64,000 nucleotides of DNA from Kaistia geumhonensis (GTDB taxonomy: Bacteria; Pseudomonadota; Alphaproteobacteria; Rhizobiales; Kaistiaceae), in contig NZ_JAUSWJ010000001.1 of assembly GCF_030815145.1 (NCBI RefSeq), forward strand, positions 4,516,501-4,580,500, written 5' to 3'. The position numbers and the translations under genes are program-made. The notes below the pieces were generated by a model, which saw only the letters and a list, made by a program, of their open reading frames with translations, had not been told where the DNA came from and did no database searches. Shown piece after piece: positions 35,553 through 45,306 of this stretch. Position 1 is the stretch's first letter, and each line of letters begins with the position of its first letter.

Positions 35553-35567
35553 GTAACTCGTCGTTAA
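35553..35567. promoter_or_regulatory. CtrA-like box upstream of bcsN (GTAA-N7-TTAACC)
   Basis: GTAA, seven bases, then TTAACC, one base from the CtrA consensus. It lies about 90 bases upstream of bcsN, in the promoter area of the cellulose operon. Confidence 0.45.
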
Positions 35568-35658
35568 CCACGCTCCGACGACTCTGCCGTCATAAGGACG
35601 ATCAGATTCCGGCGGCCGCGCGGCCTGCGGACGACGTCCGAACGGTGTTCCGGCGGCA

Positions 35659-36642
35659 ATGGACAAGGCGATGCAGCGGATGGCGACCGAGACGAGGCGG
35701 GAGGTGGAGCGAGGCGAACGCCGCGCTGCCGTCGCGGCCGCCTGTCTCGGTGCGCTGGTGCTCGCGGGCTGCGCCGCCAAGCCGCAGGAGATCATCACCA
35801 GTTCGCAGGCCAGCCGCACTTCGGTGGAGCGTTCCTTCATCGACATGCCGGCCGGCGGTCCTGCGATTCTTGGCATCGTCGAGCGCAATTATGCGAATGC
35901 GACGACGCAGGAGATCACGCTCGAGAACCATGCGCGGGTTGTCGGGGAGAACAAGTTCTGGGTGACGATGATCGGGCCTGTGGTCCAGACGACGGCGCCG
36001 CAGAACCGTATGGGCAACGACCCGCTGACGCTGCTCAATGTCAGCCGCGAATTCGGCTGGTACCTGCCCGGCGTGCGGATGAGCGTCTCGAACTACTACA
36101 CGCAGAACCGCTACGGACCGTTCGGCTACGCCACGGGCCGCTCCGGCGGTGACACCTGCATCTATGCCTGGCAGCGAATCCAGGCCAACAACGTCAACGG
36201 CAACTGGTTCAGTCGTCAGGGTGCCATCCTCATCCGCCTGCGCTTCTGCGCGCCTGCTGCGCGCGAGACGGACCTGCTGACGCTCATGACGAGCTTCAAC
36301 GTCAATTCCTATTTCCTTTCGAGCCGGTGGAACCCCTATAACGGCATCCCGCCGGTGCCGCAGGATCTGGGGCGTCCAGGCGTATCAATCCTGCCGCCTC
36401 CAACCGTTTACACGACCGGCTCGGTGGAGCCGGCGGCGCGACCGGTGCGGCGTGCCGCTGTCCAGCCCATGGTTGCGACGCCGCCACCGGTCGAAGTGAT
36501 CAGGGAAGGCGCGGCCGTTGTTCCGCTCGATACGGGCGTAACCGCGGCTGATCTGGCGGCGACTGTCGGGGCCGGATCGGCAACGACGGCCGCGGGGGGC
36601 GCGGCGCCTCTCGACGGCTATCCGGTCGTTCCGCCGCCGTGA
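35659..36642 (+). CDS. bcsN: Cellulose biosynthesis protein BcsN
   Basis: A 327-residue lipoprotein of the BcsN family, found with cellulose synthase genes in Hyphomicrobiales. A lipobox LVLAGC places the acylated cysteine at residue 38, after a charged n-region that may be shorter if Met5 or Met8 is the start. The middle (RSFIDMPAGGPAILGIVERNYAN, VNVNGNWFSRQ region) is the conserved domain; the C-terminus is Ala/Pro-rich and probably disordered. Its exact role in cellulose export is not known. It opens the operon bcsN-A-B-Z-TPR. Confidence 0.9.
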   Translation: MDKAMQRMATETRREVERGERRAAVAAACLGALVLAGCAAKPQEIITSSQASRTSVERSFIDMPAGGPAILGIVERNYANATTQEITLENHARVVGENKFWVTMIGPVVQTTAPQNRMGNDPLTLLNVSREFGWYLPGVRMSVSNYYTQNRYGPFGYATGRSGGDTCIYAWQRIQANNVNGNWFSRQGAILIRLRFCAPAARETDLLTLMTSFNVNSYFLSSRWNPYNGIPPVPQDLGRPGVSILPPPTVYTTGSVEPAARPVRRAAVQPMVATPPPVEVIREGAAVVPLDTGVTAADLAATVGAGSATTAAGGAAPLDGYPVVPPP

Positions 36643-36813
36643 CCATTGGTGACAATCCGAGCGATCGCGCTGACGGAATGTTCACCAAGAACTGAGAGAA
36701 GACGAGGAGGCGAGGTTTACGAGCATCCGAATCCGGCTCCGATAGAGCGCCTGGAATCGGACTGCGCCGGGGACGTGGACCGCGAGCGGATCGAGCGAGG
36801 CTGAGGAAAGCGC

Positions 36814-39006
36814 ATGGCGCGGATAGTTTATGCCCTTGTCTGGGCACTCGCGGCCGTCGTGATGACGATCCTGATCACGCTGCCGATCAACCTGCAGGCG
36901 CATCTCGTCGCGGGCGCCGTCGTCGTCGGCGCGATGATCCTCCTGAAGCTGTTCACGCGGCAGGGCGTCTGGCGCCAGATCGCGCTCGCGCTCGGCACCT
37001 CGATCGTGCTGCGCTACGCCTATTGGCGCACGACGAGCACGCTGCCGCCGATCAACCAGCCCGAGGATTTCATCCCCGGCCTGCTCGTCTATCTTGCGGA
37101 GATGTACAGCATTTTCATGCTGTTCCTCTCGCTGTTCGTGGTCATGAGGCCGATGGCGCCGCGGACGCTGAAGGTGTCCTCGTCTGACCCCGATCTTCCG
37201 ACCGTCGACGTCTTCGTGCCGACCTACAACGAGGAGCCGGCGCTCCTGGCGACGACGCTCGCCTCCGCCAAGGCGATGGATTACCCCGCCGACAAGCTGA
37301 CGGTGTGGCTGCTCGACGACGGCGGCACCGTACAGAAGCGCAATTCGGAGAATATCGAGGCGGCCCAGGAGGCCGAGGATCGCTATATCGAGCTGCAGAA
37401 GCTCGCCGCCGATCTCGGCTGCCGCTACCTGACGCGCGAGAAGAACGAGCACGCCAAGGCCGGCAACATGAACAACGGCCTGAAGGTGTCGACCGGCGAT
37501 CTGATCGCGGTGTTCGATGCCGATCATGCGCCGGCGCGCGACTTCCTCACCTACACGGTCGGCTATTTCCAGCAGATCCCGAAGCTCTTCCTCGTCCAGA
37601 CGCCGCACTTCTTCCTCAATCCCGACCCGATCGAGCGCAACCTCCGCACCTTCGAGACGATGCCGTCCGAGAACGAGATGTTCTACGGCATCATCCAGCG
37701 CGGCCTCGACAAGTGGGACGCATCCTTCTTCTGCGGCTCGGCGGCCGTGCTCAAGCGCGAAGCGCTCGATCAGACCGGCGGCTTCTCCGGCATCAGCATC
37801 ACCGAGGACGCCGAGACGGCACTCGAACTGCACGCGACCGGCTGGAGCAGCGTCTATGTCGACCGGCCGCTGATCGCTGGCCTGCAGCCTGCCACCTTTA
37901 CGTCCTTCATCGGCCAGCGCAGCCGCTGGGCGCAGGGCATGATGCAGATCCTCCGCTTCCGCTTCCCGCCGGGCAAGCGCGGCCTCTCGATCCCGCAGCG
38001 CCTCTGCTACATGTCGTCGACGCTGTTCTGGCTGTTCCCGATCACGCGCTGGATCTTCCTGCTCGCGCCGCTCTGCTATCTGTTCCTCGACCTCGAGATC
38101 TTCACGGCATCGGGCGGCGAGTTCGTCGCCTACACCTCGTCCTACATGCTCGTGAACCTCATGATGCAGAACTACCTCTATGGCCGCTTCCGATGGCCAT
38201 GGATTTCGGAGCTCTACGAATTCGTGCAGGGCGTCTATCTGCTGCCCGCGCTCATTTCGGTGATCCTCAACCCCAGCAAGCCGACCTTCAAGGTGACGGC
38301 CAAGAACGAGTCGCTCGACAAAGCCAGGCTCTCGGAGCTGGCGCGTCCGTTCTACATCATCTTCTTCGTGCTGCTCGCCGGTGTGTTCATGACGATCTGG
38401 CGTATCTATGCCGAGCCATACAAGGCCGACGTGGCGCTCGTCGTGGGCGGCTGGAACCTGCTGAACATCCTCATCGCCGGATGCGCGCTCGGCGTCATCT
38501 CTGAGCGCCAGGAGAACCGCCAGAGCCGCCGCATCGACGTGCGCCGGCGCTGCGAGCTGGTCATTGGCGACCGGATCGTTCCAGGGACGGTCGAGGATGC
38601 GTCGGTCGGCGGCGCGCGGCTCAACATCACTGGCCTGACCCCGAAGGATGTCGAGCGCGGGATGACGGCATCGCTGCGTTTCAAGACGAGCGTCGACATC
38701 CCGACGCGGGATCTGCCGATCACGATGCGCACGATCGCGCCCGGCTCGAAGGGCGTCATTCTCGGCTGCCGCTACGAACCGACCGTTGCCGACCACTATC
38801 GCCTGATATCGGACCTGATCTTCTCGAGCTCCGACCAGTGGTCGAAGTTCCAGTGGAACCGCCGCGTCAATATCGGAATCCTGCGCGGAACGATCTGGTT
38901 CGTGGGGCTCTCGGTCTACCAGACCGGCCGTGGCCTCGGTTATCTGCTTCAGTCCCTGCGCCGGGATCGCGGCGCGGCGGTCGCGGCGGAGAAGCGCGCA
39001 GCATGA
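36814..39006 (+). CDS. bcsA: Cellulose synthase catalytic subunit, UDP-forming
   Basis: Polymerises UDP-glucose into beta-1,4-glucan and moves it across the inner membrane. The 730-residue protein has N-terminal helices and a family 2 glycosyltransferase core with Asp168/Asp169 (LLDDGG), DAD at 235-237, TED at 330-332 and QRSRW at 368-372. More helices and a C-terminal PilZ domain with RRIDVRR (573-579) and DASVGG (595-600) for c-di-GMP activation follow. Its TGA overlaps the bcsB ATG (ATGA), so the two are translationally coupled. Confidence 0.97.
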   Translation: MARIVYALVWALAAVVMTILITLPINLQAHLVAGAVVVGAMILLKLFTRQGVWRQIALALGTSIVLRYAYWRTTSTLPPINQPEDFIPGLLVYLAEMYSIFMLFLSLFVVMRPMAPRTLKVSSSDPDLPTVDVFVPTYNEEPALLATTLASAKAMDYPADKLTVWLLDDGGTVQKRNSENIEAAQEAEDRYIELQKLAADLGCRYLTREKNEHAKAGNMNNGLKVSTGDLIAVFDADHAPARDFLTYTVGYFQQIPKLFLVQTPHFFLNPDPIERNLRTFETMPSENEMFYGIIQRGLDKWDASFFCGSAAVLKREALDQTGGFSGISITEDAETALELHATGWSSVYVDRPLIAGLQPATFTSFIGQRSRWAQGMMQILRFRFPPGKRGLSIPQRLCYMSSTLFWLFPITRWIFLLAPLCYLFLDLEIFTASGGEFVAYTSSYMLVNLMMQNYLYGRFRWPWISELYEFVQGVYLLPALISVILNPSKPTFKVTAKNESLDKARLSELARPFYIIFFVLLAGVFMTIWRIYAEPYKADVALVVGGWNLLNILIAGCALGVISERQENRQSRRIDVRRRCELVIGDRIVPGTVEDASVGGARLNITGLTPKDVERGMTASLRFKTSVDIPTRDLPITMRTIAPGSKGVILGCRYEPTVADHYRLISDLIFSSSDQWSKFQWNRRVNIGILRGTIWFVGLSVYQTGRGLGYLLQSLRRDRGAAVAAEKRAA

Positions 39007-41684
39007 AATCCACCGCTTCCTCGCTCGCTTTCGTCATGGCGCTTATGGTGGCGGTGCCGGCCGTCGCGCAGGCGCCGAAGCCCTTCGACATGGGCTCGGA
39101 GCAGGGCGAGGTGCCGGCGCAGTCGGATGTCTTCGCGCCGACGCTTCAAAGCGCGCCGATGCCGCAGGGTTATGTCGCGCCGCTGCAGATCCAGCCCTCC
39201 GGCGAGGTCGCGCAGCCGATGCCGTCGATGCCGGGTGCCACGCAGCCCCCGCGCTTCACGGTTCCAAGCATGGTGCCCTCAATCCGCGGACCGTCCACGG
39301 CTGGCGGTGTCGACGTGCCGTCGATCCCGATCACGCCGGTCGCCCCGCCGCCGGCGGCCAATGCCATCCAGGTCGCGCCCGCGGCCCCGTCCGCGTCGGC
39401 CCCGGCTCCGGCCGGCACCCCCGATGCCGCGCCGGCGGCGACCGCGAAACCGGCGAGCGTCGATCTCGTCCGCTACATCGTCCCGCAGAAGACGCTCCGG
39501 CTTGCCGGCGAGAACGACCAGCGCTCGTGGTCGGTCTTCCTGACGGCGAACGAGGCCGCGCAGCAGGCGGAGCTTTCGGTCGCCTACAAGAATGCGATCG
39601 TCGTGATGCCGGAGGCTTCGCGCCTCCGGGTCGTCATCAACAATGCCGTCGTGCTCGAGACACCGCTGTCCTCGTCCGACGACTTCAAGACCGTCTCGAT
39701 GGCGCTGCCGGCCGGCCTGCTCCGCGCGGGCGGCAATGTGCTGCGCATGCAGGCCTTCCAGCGCCATCGCACCGATTGTTCCGTGCAGTCGACCTACGAG
39801 CTCTGGACGGACATTGACCCATCGAAGACGCATCTCACCTTCCAGAACGACGGATCGGCGAGCCTCTTGCAGTCGCTTCAGGACCTGCCGGCCGTGGGAT
39901 ACGGACCTGACGGCGTCACGCGAATCCGCATCGTCGCGCCTGCGACAGCGCAGGGCGCGGCGATCGAGAACGTGCTGAAGCTCTCGCAGGCCATGGGCGT
40001 CCTCGGTGCCTATCCCAACCCGGCCGTCCAGGTGCTCGACCGGCCGGAAGCCGAGGACGCGCCGGGAACGCTGACCGTCCTGCTGGGAACGGCCGCGGAC
40101 ATCAATCCGATGCTCTCGGCGCCGCTCGCGGCGGCCGCGACGCAGCCGATCGTCAACTTCCTTCAGGAGCCGTCGATCGGAACCAATGTACTCGCGATAA
40201 CCGGCGCCAACTGGGGGCAGGTCGGCGCGGCGGTCGATGCGATTGCGGCGCAGGCGGACCGGCCGGTCAACACGCCGCGCAACACGCTGAACACCGCCGC
40301 CTGGCTCTCGCCGGATGTGCGGCTGTTCACCGGCTCCGAATCCGTGTCGCTGGCGAGCCTCGGCGTGACGACACAACAATTTTCCGGCCGCCGCTTCCGT
40401 GCCTATTTTTCCGTAGCGGTACCGTCCGACTTCTACGCCGATGCCTATGGCGAGGCGATCATTCTGCTCGACGCCGCCTATACGTCTGAAGTTCAGCCGG
40501 CCAGCCATATCGACCTCTATGTTAACGGCCAGATCGCCGCGACGACGCGCATCGTCAACCGGACGGGCGGCATCTTCCGTCACCTGCCGGTGCAGATGCC
40601 GTTCCGCCATTTCCGGCCCGGCGTGAACACGATCATGATCGAGGCCGTGCTGAACACCGCTGCAGACGCCGCCTGCGCCCCTGGCGGCTCGATCGCAGGC
40701 TCGGATCGTTTCGTTCTGTTCGACACGTCGGAGTTCTCGATGCCGCAGTTCGCGCGCATCGCCCGGAGACCCAATCTCGGGGCGCTGGCCGGCACCGGCG
40801 CGCCCTACAACACTGCGCCGTCCGCCTCGTCGATCGTCCTCGGGCGGAGCGATGCGGAGACGGTCTCCGCCGCGGCGACATTCGTGAACCGCCTCGCCAC
40901 GCAGGCCGGCCGCGTCGTCCCGCTGGCCCTTACCGCGCCGGCCAGCGTCGGCGACGAAAACGCGATCTTCGTCGGTGTGGCATCGCAGTTCACCGACGGC
41001 ATGCTGTCGCGGCTCGGCATCGCGGAATCGGTGCGCGTCAACTGGCGGTCCGAACTCAACATCCCCTCCGGCGACGTCGGCGGAGGCGGCACCGTGACGC
41101 TGCCCGGCACCAACCTGCCGGACACGACGGTCGCTCCGGACGGTCAGGCGGAGAGCACCGATGCCGTCTTCGACCGTTGGCGAACCGCGCTCTCCGGCGG
41201 CGGCGGCTGGCGCGGCCAGGTCTCGTCCTTCGAGGACTGGATGAAGCGCAACTTCGACATCTCGTTCTCGGCGCTGCGCATCGGCCCTGCGCAGGAGGTC
41301 GCCTTCGAGCCCAAGGCGCGGTCGACGCTGCTGATCGCTCAAGCGGTCAGCCCCGACGGCGGCGGCACCTGGACGATGATGACGGCACCTTCGCCGTCCG
41401 ATCTCGCCGAAGGAGCGACGGCGATCGCCGCGATCGAGACCTGGTCGGAGATTCGCGGCCAGTTCAGCTGGTTCAGTCCGCAGACCGGGCGGCTGGAGAA
41501 CCAGCCGGTCGCCAACTACCAGTTCGTCGTGACGCAGCCCCTCTCGATCCAGAACCTGCGCCTGATCGCCGCCAACTGGTTTTCCAGCAATATCGTCTTC
41601 TATGCGTTCTGCCTGATCGGCCTGTGCTTCGTGCTCGGCATCATCACCTCCGGCCTGTTGTTCCGCCTCGGGAGGCCGTCGTGA
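39003..41684 (+). CDS. bcsB: Cellulose synthase periplasmic subunit BcsB
   Basis: A periplasmic, membrane-anchored partner of BcsA that guides the glucan. The 893-residue protein has a signal peptide (residues 1-23), a long Pro/Ala-rich region to about 145, the carbohydrate-binding and flavodoxin-like domains (LVRYIVPQKTLRLAGENDQR onward), and a C-terminal membrane anchor NIVFYAFCLIGLCFVLGI. The Pro-rich N-terminal insertion is longer than in enteric BcsB. It overlaps bcsA by four bases and bcsZ by four. Confidence 0.95.
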   Translation: MKSTASSLAFVMALMVAVPAVAQAPKPFDMGSEQGEVPAQSDVFAPTLQSAPMPQGYVAPLQIQPSGEVAQPMPSMPGATQPPRFTVPSMVPSIRGPSTAGGVDVPSIPITPVAPPPAANAIQVAPAAPSASAPAPAGTPDAAPAATAKPASVDLVRYIVPQKTLRLAGENDQRSWSVFLTANEAAQQAELSVAYKNAIVVMPEASRLRVVINNAVVLETPLSSSDDFKTVSMALPAGLLRAGGNVLRMQAFQRHRTDCSVQSTYELWTDIDPSKTHLTFQNDGSASLLQSLQDLPAVGYGPDGVTRIRIVAPATAQGAAIENVLKLSQAMGVLGAYPNPAVQVLDRPEAEDAPGTLTVLLGTAADINPMLSAPLAAAATQPIVNFLQEPSIGTNVLAITGANWGQVGAAVDAIAAQADRPVNTPRNTLNTAAWLSPDVRLFTGSESVSLASLGVTTQQFSGRRFRAYFSVAVPSDFYADAYGEAIILLDAAYTSEVQPASHIDLYVNGQIAATTRIVNRTGGIFRHLPVQMPFRHFRPGVNTIMIEAVLNTAADAACAPGGSIAGSDRFVLFDTSEFSMPQFARIARRPNLGALAGTGAPYNTAPSASSIVLGRSDAETVSAAATFVNRLATQAGRVVPLALTAPASVGDENAIFVGVASQFTDGMLSRLGIAESVRVNWRSELNIPSGDVGGGGTVTLPGTNLPDTTVAPDGQAESTDAVFDRWRTALSGGGGWRGQVSSFEDWMKRNFDISFSALRIGPAQEVAFEPKARSTLLIAQAVSPDGGGTWTMMTAPSPSDLAEGATAIAAIETWSEIRGQFSWFSPQTGRLENQPVANYQFVVTQPLSIQNLRLIAANWFSSNIVFYAFCLIGLCFVLGIITSGLLFRLGRPS

Positions 41685-42748
41685 ACGCCGCCGCCTTCAT
41701 CCTCGCCGCCTGCATGGCGCTGTTCGGCGTCTCCGCCGCGCCGGCCGAGACGGTGCCGCTGCGCATCCAGGGCACGATCAGCCCTGCCGTCTGGCAGGCC
41801 TATGCCGCCCGCTTCGTCGACGTCTCCGGCCGCGTCATCGACGATGCAAACGGTTCGATCAGCCACAGCGAAGGGCAGGGCTACGGGCTCCTGCTCGCGC
41901 TCGCGGGCGACGACCGGGCCAGTTTCGAGCGCATCTGGTCTTTCACGCAGACGCAGATGCTGCTTCGAAGCGACGGACTGTCCGTCTGGATGTGGCGGCC
42001 GGGCAATCCGCATGTTCCCGACATCAACAATGCGAGCGACGGCGACATCCTCATCGCCTATGCGCTGGCAATGGCCGGACGCGCATGGGAAATCCCCCGC
42101 TACACCGCCGCCGCGGCGATGCTCGCGGATGCGGTCGGCAAGACGTCGGTCGTCGAGCACGACGGCAATCTGATCCTGCTGCCCGGCGTTACCGGATTCA
42201 CCGTTCAGGATCGCCCGGAGGACGGTCCCGTCATCAACCTGTCCTACTGGGTTTTCGAGGCACTGCCCGTTCTGCAGCAACTGGCGCCGCAGACCGATTG
42301 GCAGAGGCTGGCCAAGTCCGGCCTCGACCTGACCGCCGCTTCGCGCTTCGGCGAATCCAAGCTTCCGAGCGAGTGGATTTCGCTTCACGCCGCTGCTCCC
42401 AAGCCGGCGGCGGGCTTCGATCCTCTTTTCGGCTACAATGCGATTCGGATTCCGCTCTATCTCATCCGCGCCGGCCTCACCGACAAGACTTGGCTCGGAC
42501 CCTTCGAGGCTGCCTGGCGGGGTGCACAGATGCGCGGCCTGCCGCTGATCAATGTCGAGACCAACCAGACGGCCGCGACGCTGAGCGAGCCGGGCTATCG
42601 CATGCTGGCCGCGCTCCTCGCCTGCGTCGATGAAGGCACGCCTATCCCCGCCGATCTCAGGCTGTTCTCGCCGACGCACTACTATCCCGCGACGCTTTAT
42701 CTCCTCGCGGTCTCCTACCTCGCGGAAAGGCAGCCGAAATGCCTGTGA
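41681..42748 (+). CDS. bcsZ: Periplasmic endoglucanase (GH8)
   Basis: A 355-residue cellulase of glycoside hydrolase family 8 that trims glucan during export. The signal peptide ends near SAAPAE. The catalytic acid is Glu64 in SHSEGQGYG, and NNASDGDILIAYAL holds the catalytic Asp region. It starts with GTG 41681, which overlaps the bcsB stop and follows GGGAGG at six bases, so it is coupled to bcsB. Confidence 0.94.
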   Translation: MNAAAFILAACMALFGVSAAPAETVPLRIQGTISPAVWQAYAARFVDVSGRVIDDANGSISHSEGQGYGLLLALAGDDRASFERIWSFTQTQMLLRSDGLSVWMWRPGNPHVPDINNASDGDILIAYALAMAGRAWEIPRYTAAAAMLADAVGKTSVVEHDGNLILLPGVTGFTVQDRPEDGPVINLSYWVFEALPVLQQLAPQTDWQRLAKSGLDLTAASRFGESKLPSEWISLHAAAPKPAAGFDPLFGYNAIRIPLYLIRAGLTDKTWLGPFEAAWRGAQMRGLPLINVETNQTAATLSEPGYRMLAALLACVDEGTPIPADLRLFSPTHYYPATLYLLAVSYLAERQPKCL

Positions 42749-45282
42749 GAGGGATCTTTCTCGTCATCGGATCGGTCGCGATCGTCGGCATCCTCGGTGC
42801 CGTCTTCGTGCGCCAGGCGGCGACGCGGACGGACGACCTTTCCCAGGTGATGCGGCCGGGCGGCGCAAGTTCCTCGGCGGCGACCGCCGGAATGTTCCTG
42901 CAGACGGCCGATGCCGCATCGGCCGTTCCCGTTGCCGACGACGTGTTCGGCGCCAACCGCATGGCGCAGGCGCAGCAAGTGCAAGTCGCGCCACCGGTCG
43001 TGCTGCCGGGCGCTCAGGCGCCGGCAGGGGCGGGGGGCGTCCAGCTTCCCGGCACCAACACCATCGTGAGGCCGGGTGCCACCGCTCCGGCGGCGCCGAC
43101 GGCGCCCGCCGCTGCAGCACCGGTCCAGGCTCCGGCCGTTCAGCCCGCCCCTGTGGCTCCTGCAACGACGCAGCCAGTCCAGCCGCAGCAGGCGCAGGGC
43201 ACCTCCGAGGCGCCGCAGTCCGGCAACGCAGCAGCCCCCGCCTCGGGCGTTCCCGCCGTCGACGAGACGGCGCTGCGCTATTTCGCGCGGCAGGGCGATA
43301 CCCGCCGCCTGAATGCCGAGATCGCGCGGCTGCGTGCGCTCTATCCGACCTGGTACCCGCCGGCCGACATGACCGCGCCCATCCCGGTGGTGGATGCGCT
43401 GCTCGACAACATGTGGCAGCTCTACAGCCAGGGGAACTATGCCGCCGTCCGCGCGGCGATCGCCGATCGTGTGGCGACGCAGCCAGGCTGGACGCCGCCG
43501 GCCGATCTTCTTGCTCGCCTTGATGTCGGCGAGCAGCGCGAGCGGCTCGTGAACGCCTCGAACGCCAAGCAGTGGGAGACGGTGGTGCAGATCGCTGCGG
43601 CGACGCCGAGCCTGCTCACCTGCGCCGATGTCGACGTGCTGTGGCGTCTGGCCGAGGCCTTCGCTCGCAGCGACCGGCCGGGCCGTGCCCGCGACGTCGA
43701 CGTCTATGTGCTCACCAACTGCCAGGATCCAAAGGAGCGGCTTGCCACCGTCCAGAAGGCGATGGCCTATCTGGGCGACGCCGAACTCGCCGACCTGCTG
43801 GCGCTCGAGCGTGTCGGCGCCGACGGCAAGGGCGAATTCGCGCCGGTCAAGGGCGACATCGCCCGTCGCCGGGTCGGCTCCGCAGCCAAGGATGCCGCCC
43901 GCACGGCGCCGCCGGAGGACCTCACCCTCCTCGGCGAGCTGGCCAAGGCCAGCAACAAGCCGGACGATGCGGTGCTTCTGGCCTCTTATCTTTTCACCCA
44001 CAACGATGCCGAGAGTTCGGCGATGTGGTGGGCACTCGCCAAGACGCGGGCCGACACCCCGCAGATTGCGCGGGGGCTCGCCTATGCGCTGAATGCGCTC
44101 GAGCGGCCCGCCGAAGCCGAGGCTGCGGCCTATCGCTGGCGGGACGCCAGCCCGGAAAACAAGGAAGCCTATCTCGTCGTCGCGACCGCGCTGCTGGCTC
44201 TAGACCCGCCGGCGAAGATCGAGCCCGACGTCATGGCCCGCATGGCCAAGGTCATCGGCGACGCCAAATACGCGCCGGGTGCGCAGGATCTCGGCTGGTA
44301 CGCCTACAATACCGGCCAGACGGTCGCGGCCGCGCGCTGGTTCTCGGCCGCGCTGACCTGGAAGCCGGATCTCGAGCCCGCGGCCTTCGGTCTCGCATTG
44401 GCGGCCCAGAAGCTGGGCGACCGCGCGGCTCTGGCGCAGATTCTGAAGGTGTGGGGGCCTCGTTCGCAGCGCATCGCTGATCTCGCCGACCCCGTACGCC
44501 AGCGCGCTGCGGCGCAGAAGGCGCAGCGCGGCTTCGATCTGCCGCCGAGCATTGCCGCGCCGGGCTCGCAGCCGCTCCCCGCACGCGGCTCTGATCTCGC
44601 GCCCGCGACCACGCCTGCGACGACGACCGCCTATGTCGTTCCCGATCCGGGCGGCAACTATGTCGAGCCAGTGTCGGCCGCGGAGCCGGCGGTCGCGCCC
44701 GTGCGCCGGGTGGCTTCGTCCTCTGGCGGTGGCGGTGGGGGCAGCGATTGCCGTCGCTTTGTGCCGCCCGGCGACCTGCGCGGTCAGGCCGCCCTCAACC
44801 GCGGCTGGTGTCTCATGGGCTACAACCGACCGATCGAGGCTGCCGATGCCTTCGACGCCGCGATGCGCACGACATCCGGCAAGAGCCGGCAGGACGCCGC
44901 CTATGGCAAGTCGCTCGCGGCGCTCCGGGCCGGGCTGACTGATACGGCGGCGATTTCGGCCGCCTCGGCGCCGCAGAGCCCGAAGCGCGCCGAGGAACTC
45001 AATCGCGAGATCCTGACGCAGCGCGCGCTCGCCGCCTATTCCGACAACCGGTGGACGGAAGCGCTGATGTTCCTCGACCAGCGCTCCCAGCTGGCGCCGG
45101 AGCAGAAGGATCTGCTCATGATCCGAGCCTGGTCCTATTTCCATCTCGGCCGCGTGCGCGAGGCGAAGCGCATTCTGACGGCCGTCGCCGGCACCGGCTC
45201 GCGCGAGGCGGCCAAGGCGCTGGTCTCGATGACCGATGCCAACAAGCCGATGTACGACGCCGACGATATCGACCGCCGCTGA
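42739..45282 (+). CDS. TPR-repeat protein of cellulose operon (BcsK-like)
   Basis: An 847-residue protein with one N-terminal membrane segment (GIFLVIGSVAIVGILGAVF). A Pro/Ala/Gln-rich linker (about 50-170) comes next, then helical TPR-like repeats to the end, interrupted by a Gly/Ser-rich stretch near 650-670. It takes the place BcsC has in enteric operons but has no C-terminal beta-barrel. This fits the TPR protein (called BcsK, from memory) of type III operons. It probably scaffolds the periplasmic complex. It overlaps bcsZ by 10 bases. Confidence 0.78.
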   Translation: MPVRGIFLVIGSVAIVGILGAVFVRQAATRTDDLSQVMRPGGASSSAATAGMFLQTADAASAVPVADDVFGANRMAQAQQVQVAPPVVLPGAQAPAGAGGVQLPGTNTIVRPGATAPAAPTAPAAAAPVQAPAVQPAPVAPATTQPVQPQQAQGTSEAPQSGNAAAPASGVPAVDETALRYFARQGDTRRLNAEIARLRALYPTWYPPADMTAPIPVVDALLDNMWQLYSQGNYAAVRAAIADRVATQPGWTPPADLLARLDVGEQRERLVNASNAKQWETVVQIAAATPSLLTCADVDVLWRLAEAFARSDRPGRARDVDVYVLTNCQDPKERLATVQKAMAYLGDAELADLLALERVGADGKGEFAPVKGDIARRRVGSAAKDAARTAPPEDLTLLGELAKASNKPDDAVLLASYLFTHNDAESSAMWWALAKTRADTPQIARGLAYALNALERPAEAEAAAYRWRDASPENKEAYLVVATALLALDPPAKIEPDVMARMAKVIGDAKYAPGAQDLGWYAYNTGQTVAAARWFSAALTWKPDLEPAAFGLALAAQKLGDRAALAQILKVWGPRSQRIADLADPVRQRAAAQKAQRGFDLPPSIAAPGSQPLPARGSDLAPATTPATTTAYVVPDPGGNYVEPVSAAEPAVAPVRRVASSSGGGGGGSDCRRFVPPGDLRGQAALNRGWCLMGYNRPIEAADAFDAAMRTTSGKSRQDAAYGKSLAALRAGLTDTAAISAASAPQSPKRAEELNREILTQRALAAYSDNRWTEALMFLDQRSQLAPEQKDLLMIRAWSYFHLGRVREAKRILTAVAGTGSREAAKALVSMTDANKPMYDADDIDRR

Positions 45283-45306
45283 AAGGGGGCAGCGGGAAAG
45301 GGGGAA

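Noticed and set aside
36682-41342. Antisense frames of 704 and 687 residues across bcsA and bcsB
   Set aside because: Opposite well-supported operon genes; composition typical of non-coding strands.
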